NCBI GenBank assembly: GCA_025765595.1
Contig: JAIVFH010000077.1
Span: forward strand, 1-64,000
Source: Obelidium mucronatum
Lineage: Eukaryota > Chytridiomycota > Chytridiomycetes > Chytridiales > Chytriomycetaceae
Direction of reading: 5' to 3'
DNA length: 64,000 nucleotides
Positions 19,209 to 31,289 of this stretch are shown piece after piece. The notes under the pieces were generated by a model that did not search any database, was not told the origin of the DNA, and saw only the letters and a list, made by a program, of their open reading frames with translations. Position 1 is the stretch's first letter, and each line of letters starts with the position of its first letter. Made by a program: the position numbers and the translations under genes.

Positions 19209-21105
19209 CTAACAACCAACGTACCAGACAATCCACTTGCTTCCCTGACAGTAGTACATGGTACCAGCAGAGCATTGAGAGACACCTTGGGTACATGGCT
19301 GTCCAACAACTGGACCAGATCCAGCAGTGGTAGTTGCCTTCTTGGTGGTGGTAGTTGTGGTAGTGGTAGTAGAGGTCTTGACGGAGGAAGCAGGCTTAGT
19401 CGTAGTGGTAGTTGTAGTAGTGGTTTTGGAAGCAGAAGTTGCAGCCTTGGTGGTGGTGGTAGTGGTGGTAGTGGTAACACCGCCTCCACCGATTGGTGGA
19501 ATAACTCCACTGCATCTAGCAGCACCTGGCAAGATCTTGGCACAAATCTGTTGAGCAGCAGTAGTAGCATCGATATTGTCTGGCTGTCCACTTGGTCCAG
19601 TTGGCGCACTGTTCTTTGGCTTGTAGAGTTCCCAGAAGAATCCACCCACAGTAGAAGTAGATGAAACACCAGACAAAATTCCAGTCAACGCCGATTGCGT
19701 CAATGGGATCTGGTTGGTTGGGTCATTGCTTGGGTCCGGGTACGCTGGCTGACCGATTTCGTAACCAACACGAGCAGGAATGTTTCCAGAACTGTAGGTG
19801 TTCATGTAGAACTTGACTTGGCCAGCCAAGTCACAGTCAGCAGTGGATCCACTTGGGCATTCGAAAAAGTTGTTGTTCTTGGACAAGTCGTAGGTCATGA
19901 CGTTGATACCTCCAGCGTTGGCGCCGGTTGCCATGAACTTGATGACGTCGGGGTACCATAGGTTGGTGTAGTGCCAGAGACCCTTGAGGTTTCCTCCCCA
20001 CCAGTTGGTGGACCAGGCTCCTGCGGCTCCGGCGGCGGTAGAGAGCTTGCAGACTGGGTAGATGGCCTTGATGCTGTTGATCATGTCGAGAGTCATGGCA
20101 GCGTACTTGTAGACAGTTTGGTCAAGCTTGAATGGACCCATGCCAGTTCCGCTACGGAAGGTGTCGGCTGCAAAATTTAAAAAAGCGTGAGATACTTTGC
20201 ACGTAAGGGGTAGGTGACAGAAACCACTAACCGTGCCACATTTCTTCATAATCCAAGTCAATACCGTCAAGACCCAAGTCCTTGGCAAGGTAAACAAAGT
20301 CCTGGTATGGATCTCTGTTGACAGTCTTCCAGTAGTTGCTTCCCGGAACAGTAGTAACAGTCTTTCCGTCAAGTGGGTCAGTGTATTGAGCACCACCAAT
20401 AATCTGTGGGTTCCACTTGACAGCAGCACCCTTGGCTCCAGCAACAATCGCTGCCTGAGCAGCCTTCCAGGATGGGGTTGAGTCTGGCTCTGGGAAGACA
20501 ACGAAATCGTTGAGGGTGGTTCCTTCGGATTCTGGTTCACAGACGTAACACCACATGTTGGCAGCGGTGCAGCCGGCAGCGGAACCTCCTCCGTATTTGG
20601 TGATCTTCCAGTAGTTTGGTCCCTTTCCAAAGTAGGCGATGGAGTATTTCTAAGGAAGCGAAACGCGTTATTTAACGACGCAGGCGTGAAAAATAAACGG
20701 AAACAACAGATTTGAGCTTACAGCGTAGAAGTATGGGTAACAGTTGTAGTTCCATCCTCCCATAGACAAGAAGACTTCAACACCTCCGGCTTGAAGCTTG
20801 GCAACAGCAGCCTTCACAGCAGCGAAACCGTGGTCACCAGTGCTCGAGTATCCAATGTCGGCGTATTCAAGAGTGTTGGAGCCTGGCACGTAGACCATGG
20901 TTGGTGCAACAAAAGACAAGTAGATACGGTTGACTGGAATAGTCGCGGCATTGTCAGCGAGAGCAGCAAGCTTGGCTGGACCAGTGGTTGGGTTGAGCAA
21001 CAAGTAACCTCCAGCAACCTTTTCTCCAACAGGTGGAGTGGCGAGAGCGGAGACGCTGGAAATAGCAGCTGTGACTGCGACGACAAGGGCGAGTGGGTTG
21101 ATCAT
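19209..21105 (-). CDS. Secreted GH18 chitinase with Thr-rich linker and chitin-binding-like module, copy 2
   Basis: Exons 20722..21105, 20232..20649 and 19209..20167 sum to 1761 nt, 586 residues. Signal peptide (LALVVAVTAAISSVSA), GH18 motifs FLSMGGWN and DGIDLDYEE (all catalytic acids present). The GH18 domain is followed by PPIGGGG, a Thr-dominated linker of about 70 residues likely O-glycosylated, and a 30-residue Cys module (PCTQGVSQCSAG, YYCQGSKW, WYVGC) resembling CBM19-type chitin-binding domains. Intron positions are the same as in copy 1. Role inferred: extracellular or wall-bound chitin hydrolysis. A TATAAATA element precedes the gene. Confidence 0.93.
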
Positions 21106-21534
21106 AGAAGGATGAGAACTGTTACTTCTTTTTTGGATTGATTGGAGTAGTGAAGGTCCAAGTATTTATACATGCTCTTTTGCTTTTTTGTTGGATCACG
21201 AGGATTAGAATCACGCATTGTGTCACGCGGACGTCACGATGGCTTCCAGTCGTGATCGCCTCCTCACTGTGTCTTTCGTCGTCCCTTCGGTTGAGATTTA
21301 TTTGCAGCCCCGAAACATGGAAGGCATGTCATTCTTTATTAGCAAGGCGCGGGTATTTACCGGGCTACATTGCTTCAAGTTCTTGCTTCTAAGCGAAAAC
21401 GGTTGGGTGGCGTTCGCAAGCATTCACGTGATAAACCACCCAAAAAAACAGTCCTGCAGTCAATCCGTATGAGCAAAGATATGGCGTATTGAGTTATGGA
21501 TGTCTTTCAATGTTACCGTGAGACGAGGCTGCTT
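21106..21534. other. Upstream region of GH18 copy 2
   Basis: Between the GH18 start and the carboxypeptidase stop, both on the minus strand. Apart from the TATA box I see no gene or repeat. Confidence 0.4.
21163..21170 (-). promoter_or_regulatory. TATA box of GH18 copy 2
   Basis: TATAAATA on the minus strand, about 58-65 nt upstream of the start codon at 21105. Confidence 0.5.
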
Positions 21535-24500
21535 TTATTTGTCTTCGCAGCTACTATCCGAATCCATTCCTCCTGCAACCATCCCGACCACTCCGCCTGC
21601 GGCAGGTCCTAAACCTGGACCACTGCTTCCTCCAAACCCTGCCAAACTACTGCTTTTATCTTTTCTTGATTGCAGAGGGATGATTGGCAGAGGCGTTGCG
21701 ATCGGTACTCGGCCTTCAAAGATTCCCAAGGATGCCCAGACTGCACAACAAAAGTCGACCCCGACTTTCTCAAGGTCGGGTATTTGTAGTTGTAACCCCT
21801 ATCAATCGTAATTTTTTTTTTTGTTGTGTGTGTTTGCGTGTGTCTGAGTTAGTTGCTGATATTCATTGGCCTATCTTCAATTTACCTTCTTGTCACCAAC
21901 ATCAGTCCCGCAATACGAACTTTCCAATGTATAGCTCCCAACTACCCCTAACTCGCGCCACATGACCACACGTGCTGTTGCTTCTTTTGATCTCTCGACA
22001 GTGTATTTACAATTCGAAGAATCAAACACTGGATTTAAAGTGGCCAAAAGCGAAGGGAATATCTGTATTATTTATAAAATTGTGTTGCGAAAAGGGGTTA
22101 GACGCACACAAAAAAAATTGGTAAGCCCAAAAAACAAACCTTCTCAATCCCATCATTCAATCCAGGTCCATTCTCACACCCGAAAATAAAAACATTCTTT
22201 TTTTTAGAATGCCCATGGAAATCACAAGATACAAGCGGTCGATGGCCCTTGTCCACCAAATACTTCCACAACAGTTTTGTCCAATAGATTGTCGGGGTTC
22301 GACTCGGACTCGGGGATTGCCATGCTCGGTTCAAGTCAGTTCCTCCGAGTCCGCAGCGGTGGTTTCCTGCGATTACGCCGTCTGGGTTTAGCATGGGGAC
22401 TATTTTGAAGACGCATCTCTGGCGGAGACAGTGTGCCGTGTCGTCATCGCCAAGAAGGAATTGAATCACGCCGTGCATAATGTAGCTTGAGTTGCTTTCT
22501 CCAGGATGCACCTATTTTTTTTGATACGTATCCACGTATCCATGAACTGGTCAGCGCCAACAAGCCACAAAACAACCCAAAGTTGATCACTCGGATTTTC
22601 ACTCACCCGTGCAGTCAAGAATATATAAATTCGATCCGATATCGGACTCTCATTTATAGAATTCTCATCAAACGCCGTAATCGTCAACAATTCCACCTTA
22701 TTGCCCCCCATCGAAGACCCCAAAGTTTGCCTTCGACACCTCAAATTGAATTTATCACATGATTTTACAGTGTTTGTCTGCCCTTCTCGTTGAAGCTCCA
22801 TGATCCCCTCGCTACCGACTTGTAGCGAGTCAAGGAATAGAGTCAGATCGGATACTGTGTACGGGTAGTGATAGGCAATGTACATTATGTCTTCTTGGTG
22901 TGGGTTTTTTAGGTGGAATGTGAGAGTGGAGTAGGTGGGGATGGAGGAGACTAGTTTTCCAGAGGATGGGCCTGTGCCAATGACGTTGAAGGGGGTTGCT
23001 TCTTCTGATTTTGGGGAGTCGGGTTTTCGATAGTGGTTTCTTTTTTTATAAGCACAAAAAGAAGTGTGAGAGTGAGTGAATTCGGTGATCTCCTGAGCAG
23101 CAAAAATTTTCCTCACTTGTAGAAGCAGATGTTATCACCTCCTCTCCGCCATACTCCCTCTTTTACTGAATAAATTACTGGTTGCATTCCTATAAAAAAA
23201 GAATAAAAAAAGAATCTTTAACTTCGAGACGTTTTCAAAGTTAAGAGCAATCTCGTTATTTACCTTCACCAAACTGGCTATTTCCTTTACTCATGTTAAT
23301 TATATTGAATTTATAAGATACAGAGGGTGCCATATTTCGAACGGAGAAATAGAACCACTATTTTTTGTTTTAAGAGAAATTTCATAAGAACTATTGCAAA
23401 AAACCCTACTTGATTATGTCGCCCTGGTTTTGATCCAACATCTGATTGAAGAATCAAATCATACTCTGTTGGCTGCACTTTTATCGCCATCTGCAGATTC
23501 CCACTCTCAAAACGAGATTCAAACCACAGCACTCTAAAAGAAATATAAAATTAAGATTATATATGAATCAGAAATAACAGTAGATTGAAAGAAAGCCTTA
23601 CTCAGGGTTCTGCTGCACAGCATCCAATCTCACACTTTCGTCCATCACATCATACACCAATAAATCAGAAAACATCCCCGGCCTCAATATTCTTGAAGTC
23701 TGCTCATATATCGTCCTCCTCATTGTGTTGCTGCTTTTTTTACACTGCGGTTCCACTTCTTTTGGGACAGGGCTTTGATACTTTTTCAATACTGGCGTGG
23801 TTGCCGTAGCACCACCGCCTGGAGTAAACGGTCTTAACCCAGGACTCACATTCGGCGATGCCGTTGAAGCTTGTGCCGGATTACTACTACTACCATTTGT
23901 TCCGCCCATGGCGCCAATCGTCATTGAAACAGGAAACTTCAAACTCGGTCGAAAGTCATCGGGATCACGATTCAATATGAAAGGCGCTCCATGGAAATCA
24001 AAGTTTGTCGGGTATACGGATTGAAGGATCCGGGTTGGGATGTTGAGGACAGGTGGCGCTGTCCAATTCAGGAGGTGGTTTTCCGGACATAGGCTTTCCA
24101 GATGGAATTCCTCTTCTGGTGTGAGGGTAGATTCTGTGGGTGGTTGCAGTGCGGAATAATTGGAAGCTGGCACTGATGGGGATGGTGGCAGTGCTTGAAT
24201 TGTTGGAGTTGAAATTGCGGTTGAGCTTATTTGAGTATTGCTGTTTTGTTTGACTAAAGGTTTGTTTGGGTTCGCTTTCTTTTTCCTCGCAAGTATTGGT
24301 GTAGGGACTGCTGATATATCTGAGGATTTTTCGTCAGGATGCTGAAATGATAGTATAGGTGGTGTTGCTGGATTTGACTTTGGTATTTTTGGTGGGTCGG
24401 GTGGTGGTAGTTGGAAGTAGCGATGTTGGATTTGGTTAATATATGGCAAATCGGCTTCGGCTACTGCTGATCGAAGTACAGCAATTAACAAGGAAGGTAT

Positions 24501-26614
24501 GGTGTTTGTTGTGTTTGATGTAAAGGATATGCTAAGGTCGTTGTCTACGCGAGTTTGAGAATGTTGAGTTGTGAATGTCCAGCTATTTACACTCACCTTT
24601 GATGATTTCTTCGAGTGAGGATGTCAAGACTTCCAGTCCGTCAGTCAAGTTAAATTCTGCGCGTCCGGGTGCTTTTTATGGGAAACAGGAGAAAATTAAA
24701 AGTCACAAACAAGGTGACATAAACAAAGTCAAAAACATACGCGTTTCCACAATCGCTCTCAAAAGTTTTAAAATGGCCTTCCGAATCGAATCGCATCCCG
24801 CTAGCCCATTGAACAAATTCAAGAAATACTGGATTCCAAACACCGAAATGATGTCCGCGACTACAACTTCATGTTTCGCAAATAACGCCAACAAGTCCAT
24901 CGTCACTTCAAAGCCTTGGCTCTCTCGTGCTTCTCGTTCACGAATGAGTCCCAATCCATTTGATTTGAAAAATGATAGCATAGTGTCAATGATTCCTCGT
25001 TTATGCATTATCATGATGTTGCATTCTTTGTGGGAATATCAGAAGACGTTGTTGCTATCGAAAATGAATTACTGAACTGACCATTCTTCAAGGCAAACAC
25101 CCGCAAGACTTGGAATCCAAGAAGCACGGCAGTATAATCTTTCCTGTCATGCCATTTCTTTACAATGTCAGTCACAATTTCCACGGACCCGTGTAGCCTC
25201 GCAATTACAGGAAGCTTTGGATCTTCATTTTTTTTTTTTTTTTTGATGAGTTAAGAATTGAAGGAAGCAAAAAAAAAAAAACATATCGAAACAAACCGTG
25301 TTTCCCCAACTTGACAATAACGCTGAATATGTTCAAAATAGCTTCATCCATTCTAGCAGCAAGAGAAGGAACACCGCTTGGTAATCCAACCCCCGATAAA
25401 GAGCTTGTTCCTTCTTTTCCTTTGATTGTTGATTCTGCTTTTGATTTGCTGCTTCCAGGATTCGTTCCAGCCAAACTACCACTGCCCCCGAGAATCATGG
25501 AATTTCCCGTCACAAAATCGTCCTTCTTTTTGGTGGCATTCGTCGTACTATTCGAAGAGGTGGCCGTCACTATCCCGACAAGACAACTAATCACGGCTAC
25601 AGCTGCATTCTTTTTGGCGAGGAACGCTAAATTCGACGCTGTATCGCTAGCAGACGTTATAATACGAAGCAGCAGATTTGTCACTATAATACAAATGTCG
25701 ATATCCGGAAGTATCTGTTGAATGAAGAGAGTCAAAAGAGAATTTCCTCCCCAATACAGACAGCAACCCACCCGAATACACTTCAACAGCAAACTTGCGC
25801 CACTTGGACTACCGAATTTCGAAAAGAAAATCTTGTGGAGAGGTGAATCGGCAATCAAGACCACGTTTTCCTTGTCCAAAATGCGTTTGATTTCCAGACA
25901 CTGCTTAACAACGCGCCGCCGAAGTTCTCTATCATTTGTCGGCGGAATTGGAAAGACTTGTGGACTTGTTGCGTAGAGAAGTGGATCAGAGGAATGGCGA
26001 GGAAGGAGCGGCTGTTGTTGTTGCGGTTGCGATTGTTGTTGAAGGAGTGGCTGCTGTTGATTGACTGGCGGTTGCGGTTGAAGTTGTGGTACTGTTCCAG
26101 GAATTGCTGCAACTGCTCCTTGGGCGTTTGGAGACAAGTTTGTAGAACTCGATCGCCGTGATACCGGTGCAGATATTGACTGCACCGGAGAGATCAATTG
26201 CTGCTGAGTTATCGATGTGTTGTTTTCCGGTTGGCTCTGCGGAACAATTGGACACACTGGCTCGGCCAGCAGCACTGCCAGCTGGTCAAAGGCCTTTGCG
26301 GCCAGCAGCGAGCTCGGCGGCGACATGTTGCTTCCGAGGTCGCGCACGCGCAGACTGAGTGATGAGGGATGCGGGATGGTGTGGGGGGTGTGGGGGTGAG
26401 TCACGCTCCAAGCCCAACCGCCCAGCGCCAAAAAGCAGAAAACAAACATGTTCGGCAGCTTCGCGGCGGCGCCAAACTTGCCGCCGACGGCGTCGTCCAA
26501 GTCGCGCGATCGCGGCGCGTCGAGCGGCAGCGGCCGCGGCTTCGGCTTCGGCGCCGCTTTCTTGTTTGCGTTTGCGGTCGCTGCGGCGGTGTTTGCGTTT
26601 GGTGCGCGGCGCAT
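21535..26614 (-). CDS. Cytosolic carboxypeptidase (tubulin deglutamylase, CCP/AGBL family)
   Basis: Thirteen exons: 26448..26614, 25297..26354, 25082..25222, 24741..25025, 24597..24671, 23602..24466, 23410..23533, 23264..23357, 23117..23189, 22607..23039, 22140..22511, 21886..22062 and 21535..21798. They sum to 4128 nt, 1375 residues. The N-terminal ~700 residues look helical/armadillo-like with Gln- and Ser-rich inserts. Then come the family's N-domain ([30 protein letters not shown]) and the M14 zinc peptidase: HPGESNSSY supplies His and Glu ligands, [12 protein letters not shown] and DLNRAW bind substrate, [13 protein letters not shown] supplies the second His, and [10 protein letters not shown] leads to the catalytic-Glu region SYTLESS. 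CCPs remove polyglutamate chains from tubulin of cilia and basal bodies. One intron (26355..26447) has weak flanking evidence. Confidence 0.93.
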
Positions 26615-26724
26615 TTTGGTTTCAAAGAGCGAGAAAGGAAAGAATTGTCAGCATGAGCTGTAAAGTAAATCTAGATAAATAATAAACAAATATACATAAA
26701 TAATTATAATAAACAATAATAGGC

Positions 26725-27639
26725 ATGCAGAAACTAACACCGCTCGGCGACGCGACTGCCGGCGCGGCCGCTGCCGTCTTTGCAAACGCTGTCGTATACC
26801 CTCTCGATGTAATTGCCTCGCGGCTCCAAGTGCCCAAAGACCCAACTTCAACAAGCGGCAAAACCCGCCTCACACTCGCTTCGCTCTACGCTGGACTGCT
26901 GCCCTCACTCACCCAGTCAGCCTCCTCTGCATTTGCCTACTTCTTTATCTACACCTTCATCCGCCGAACCTATCTCAAGCAATCAAAGGGTAAAACCCCA
27001 TCCACAGCTGCCGAACTGATCCTAGGAGCTTTGGCCGGGGCTATTTCTCGAGCATTCACCACTCCACTATCTGTCATTGCAACAAGACAGCAAACTTCAA
27101 CCGACGCCACCACCACCGCGTCAAAAGACTCGCTGTCTTTAGCATATGAAATCATTTCAAAGGAAGGCGTTCCAGCTCTATGGCGGGGATTCCCGGCCTC
27201 TCTCGTGCTCACTGTGAACCCTGCTTTGACGTATGGGCTGTTTGAACGCGTTCAAGGAATCGTGTTGCGTGGGAAAAGTGCCAAATCAATGAGTCCTGGG
27301 GAATCTTTTCTCATTGGTGCAATCACAAAAGCGATAGCGACCATTGTCACGTATCCATACATCATGGCGAAAGTTCGGATGCAATGGAGGCCAGTGATTA
27401 TGAATTCAGACATAGACAGCACTTTAACGGATGAAAAGACGCGGGAGGCTCTCACTTACAAGAACGCAACCGATGTTTTGACAAAAGTCTTTCAATCTGA
27501 AGGAATCTTGGGGTGGTATGCTGGTCTTGAGGCGCAGCTGGCGAAAGCTATTCTCTGCCAAGGGATTCTTTTCATGACCAAAGACTGGTTTACAAGTTTA
27601 TTTCTGCAGCTTTATAACAGAAGATCAGAGATTCAATAA
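26725..27639 (+). CDS. Mitochondrial carrier family protein, peroxisomal adenine-nucleotide-carrier-like
   Basis: Intronless, 304 residues, with three ~100-residue repeats of the solute carrier family. Signatures VYPLDVIASRLQ, TTPLSVIATRQQ and TYPYIMAKVRMQW represent the PxD/x-type motifs of repeats 1-3; NPALTYGLFERVQ is typical of the ANT1/PMP34 branch that exchanges ATP for AMP across the peroxisomal membrane. The second and third motifs lack the standard acidic residue after proline, as in that branch. It is divergent from the carboxypeptidase gene with only 110 nt between start codons. Substrate assignment is by resemblance only. Confidence 0.85.
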   Translation: MQKLTPLGDATAGAAAAVFANAVVYPLDVIASRLQVPKDPTSTSGKTRLTLASLYAGLLPSLTQSASSAFAYFFIYTFIRRTYLKQSKGKTPSTAAELILGALAGAISRAFTTPLSVIATRQQTSTDATTTASKDSLSLAYEIISKEGVPALWRGFPASLVLTVNPALTYGLFERVQGIVLRGKSAKSMSPGESFLIGAITKAIATIVTYPYIMAKVRMQWRPVIMNSDIDSTLTDEKTREALTYKNATDVLTKVFQSEGILGWYAGLEAQLAKAILCQGILFMTKDWFTSLFLQLYNRRSEIQ

Positions 27640-27768
27640 TAAAGGTGAATCAAGAGGTCGAAAAACGTTTCCCATCCCATAGCAAACTATTTCACGCAAT
27701 CAAAATAGTGCTGCGTTGGAGCATGCAGTAAAATATCGCAATGGACTATCTTCTTATTGACAGAAAAC

Positions 27769-28934
27769 TTATGAGGTTATCAAAATGCATGTAGTAATAT
27801 ACAAAATAATTGTCCGAAAAACAAAGCTTGATCTTGTGGAATCGCTGGTTTTTGAAGGAGAGGCAGCAGAACTCCCATTGCCAACAACGGTTCCACCATT
27901 CGCACCCATCGAATTTGATCCAGAGCTCGAATTACTACTCTCAGTAACATTTCTGCTTCCAGGACCAGAAGAACCTCTGCCACCGCCACCAGCACTTGCA
28001 GCACCCTCAGGAACCGGCGCCACAGCTTCAAACCGACACTGACCAATCAAACACCCAACCCCACTCAAATCCAACACACCTTCACTACAACTCTCACTCT
28101 TCAATAAATTAGCCACTCGCGTCCCCGTCCTGTTGAAACAATACCCAGAATCTCCCGCCTGCGAAACGCGTAGCGAAATATCCTTGAACGTTACTGGGAA
28201 ATACTGTGTCGCATCGTGGTATAGTTCGACATTTATTTCCGCGCGGCCTTGTGTCTGATTTTGAAGATTGATTTCGTAATGGACGGATCTTGGGGGGTTT
28301 GAATTGAGTAATGTGATTGTTTGACGCCATGTTGTTTCAATCAGTTGGAATGTGATTTGAAGCGAATCTCCAGGATTGACTAGTAGGACCTCTCCGCCAT
28401 TGCTAAAAAAAAATACAAATCCGAAAAAAAGGGACAGAAAGATAGGGGGGGAAAGAGGTGAGCGATAGATAATTTTTTTCATGAGTGATGCATTATGACT
28501 TTTTTCGACAAACACACCAGACTTTCCCTGTTGGCTTCTTGTCCAAGTTCACATATAATCCCGATATTATCCATGTCGAATAATAGTCGAGCGTGGGACT
28601 CATATTGGGAATGCATGAAGGACCATAACTTAAAACTGGCTGAAGGACGCCGTTTCCGATCGGTAAGAAATTGAGGTTGTTTTGCGCGAATCCTGGTTGC
28701 AGACCAGGCCAGAGGAAATAGGTTGCTGTTGATCCTGGTTGGGGACGAATCGGGAGTGGTGGGACAAGCAGTGTGAGTTGGAAGAATGTGAAGGTGTTGC
28801 CAGGCCTAACACAACAAAACAACTGTCAAGATTTTCGAAACAAGGAGAAAACATCTTAGCAAGCACCGATTGAGGACCATGTCAAAAGCATGTGCTGAAA
28901 GAGCGCACCATAGCAGAATAAGAGGCACTTTCAT
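27769..28934 (-). CDS. Secreted, probably GPI-anchored surface protein
   Basis: Exons 28867..28934, 28518..28805 and 27769..28402 sum to 990 nt, 329 residues. The first short exon supplies a clear signal peptide (MKVPLILLWCALSAHAF). The body (GSTATYFLWPGLQPGF, GVLQPVLSYGPSCIP, STWIISGLYVN, GGEVLLVNPGDSLQITF) resembles a conserved fungal extracellular family that I recall as concanavalin-A-like in fold. A Gly/Ser/Asn-rich tail leads to a C-terminal hydrophobic stretch (FVFRTIILYITTCILITS) typical of a GPI attachment signal. Likely on the cell surface or in the wall; enzymatic activity is unknown. Confidence 0.78.
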
Positions 28935-29023
28935 TCAAGCCCAAATATTAATATTTCTAATTTTGTGCAATCACAATGATGCCGAGATAGAAAACGCAGA
29001 AGAAACATATTGCATACTCAACA

Positions 29024-30194
29024 CTATTCTTCACGTTTATGCAACATCTCTTGCTCCAAGTACTTTACCAACTCTTCATGTTCCCCAAGCTTCGCCAACC
29101 TCAACGCACCACCATCCCTCGCCCATAAATCAAACCCTTGCACCCCCGTAGTATATGCATACTCGCAAAGAACTTTCACACAGTCCAAGCTACCCACTTG
29201 ACACGCAACTTGCACCAAGAAATTATCCATCCCATTCACACCCACTTTTCCTGTCTCCAACAACACCTTCAACGCCTCTGAATGACACCCAACAATACAA
29301 AAATAAGACGCAGCAAATCCTGCTTGGATTTTGCCTCCATTGCTTGCTCCTGTGATTTCGTCAATCAGAAGGCCAGTCAGAATTGCGTTCTCTTCCTTCA
29401 TTTTTGTTTCTCGGTGCGATTCATTCACGAGCCATGCAATGTGTGCCTCGCCGCCGCCGCTGGTATTGCCGTATCCCATCCCGCCGCCTGTGAAAAGCAG
29501 ACTTTTTAAGTATAACCCCATATCAGTATCCAAATCAGCTCCCGCATCAATGAGCGTTTCAACAAGTTTCGCGAAAAGCACAGGACTGTAATTCGATAAA
29601 GTTTGTGAAGACGAGGTAATGTTTTGTTTGTAAGGACTCAAAGGAACCGGCTGCTGCTGCTTTAGTATTGGTGGTGCTATCTGAATGGGAGAAGGATGAT
29701 GACTGTTTCCGGATCCTATTCTGAGGAGAAGCGATGTAAGGCTTTCATGGACTTCTGTTGTTGGTGGTGTCGGTAATGTGTGCTGCTGCTTTGGTGTTTG
29801 ACGACGTGGTTCCATACGCGTCAAGTCAATGAGAACATGAGATAGCCAGAGGGGAGAGAAATAAGGTGACGTGCTTATCCGTTGGAGGAGGTTAATTGCC
29901 TACTTCATAGTCTTTGAAGGTCGATATCTGTTTCCTTTTTCGAGGGGGGGATAGATGATTAAAACCCCCCTTTTTTTTACCCCCATCTTTTTTCTTTGTT
30001 TTTGTTACCACCAAGTCGAGTGCTTGATTTCTATCGTTTCGACAACATCGAAGCAACCAATTTGTTCGTGCACTCGGAATCCTGGTCCATAGGTTGTATA
30101 TTCTCGAGCATGAGCGTGCAAGACGGGATACAGACGGACACAGTTCGAGAATCAAAAGCATCACATTGTCTGGAAGGTCTGTCAAGTTGACCAT
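29024..30194 (-). CDS. F-box protein with ankyrin-like repeats
   Basis: Exons 30009..30194 and 29024..29899 sum to 1062 nt, 353 residues, with a 109-nt intron. The N-terminus (LTDLPDNVMLLILELCPSV, LARSCSRIYNLW) is a canonical F-box. The C-terminal third has degenerate ankyrin-type helices (AKLVETLIDAGADLD, ALKVLLETGKVGVNG, DCVKVLCEYAYTTG). Reading into the second exon at the GTAG acceptor at 29900 yields AINLLQRISTSPYF in phase. The donor could be either of two GTs three bases apart. Presumed SCF ubiquitin-ligase receptor. Confidence 0.8.
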
Positions 30195-30335
30195 TTCTGT
30201 CGCCTATTTTTTTTTTTTTTGTACTTAGTTCTTTTTTTAGACACTTCAACAGTTGTGTTTTGAAGGTCAACGTGGGGCTGAAATAAAAAAAAAAAATCAT
30301 TCGAACCCACACTAGAACGGACCCCATAGAAAAAC

Positions 30336-30887
30336 ATGATCGGAAGAGCATTGAGCATTGCTTTTGAAGCTACACTTGTCAGTACTGCCTTTGCAGGCGC
30401 TTTAAGGACTTCAGGAACTGGTAATGTTATGTTTGCTCATTTCGTTAAAAAGAAAAAGCATATAGCGGGGGAGGAAGGAAGGCTCGCAGTGTAAGGACCA
30501 ATTCGAAATCGTTTGTTTGCAATGGGAAGGGCTTCCTTTTGGATCCAAGTTGGTGCGCATATTACGTGGGAACATATGGCCCATTTGGAGTCATTTTCTA
30601 GGACTCTGGATCGAGGATACCGACCAGCAAAACAACAAAGTAAACCGGAAGCCTCTGATCCTATTTAATATTTTTTGCTTGATCTTGGGTTGGGAGGGAT
30701 TGGATGATTCATTTGATTGTTAGTCCCAACTAAACCTATTTCATATACAACAGTCTTGAATGAGAAAAAAATTGAAAACGACACAGTTCGAGGATTAGTT
30801 CACAGCTACATTGGTGTTGGTGAATGGGTGCTGGACACTGCGGCGTCTCAAATGAAAAAGAACCCAGACTACTTTAGAAAAGCGTGA
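30336..30887 (+). CDS. DUF1748 small membrane protein
   Basis: Exons 30336..30420 and 30754..30887 give 219 nt, 72 residues. The pattern (a short hydrophobic start EATLVSTAFAGALR, then TVRGLVHSYIGVGEWVLD, and a final NPDYFRKA) matches DUF1748, a fungal family of tiny proteins of unknown function. The intron (30421..30753, 333 nt) is long for this window and could hide an additional exon, but the protein is collinear with the family as spliced. Confidence 0.8.
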
Positions 30888-31289
30888 GGCTCAAACAAAA
30901 CGAGATGAAAAGACGCCTGGGAGCCCAAGTGAGGAAAAATAAAAACAAATGATGAGGTTTTGAGTTTTGAGATAATTTTTTCTTGAATATCCAAAGGAAT
31001 TTCAGCCAATCAAAATTGAGGCAGTTTTGGAGACTTTTTGGCATGTTGACGAGGCCCTTTTCTGAAAAATTCCAGGCCAAAAGCCAGAAACTATCGATCT
31101 GCACTCTCTCTACCTGCAGTTTCGCTAGCCTCCTACGTCTTAGCAGTCATATTCAGCAGCCGCAGTTGTAGCTCAAAGAATAAGTGAGTATTGACATCTG
31201 TTTGACATCTGATCACCCACCAAGAAATACTTCCGTCACCCCAACCTTCTCCTCTCCTGCTTATCTCTTCATAAGTTACAACATAGAGC
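30888..31289. other. Intergenic region
   Basis: Between the DUF1748 stop and the next ATG. No gene, RNA or repeat recognised; short reading frames on both strands lack support. Confidence 0.4.
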
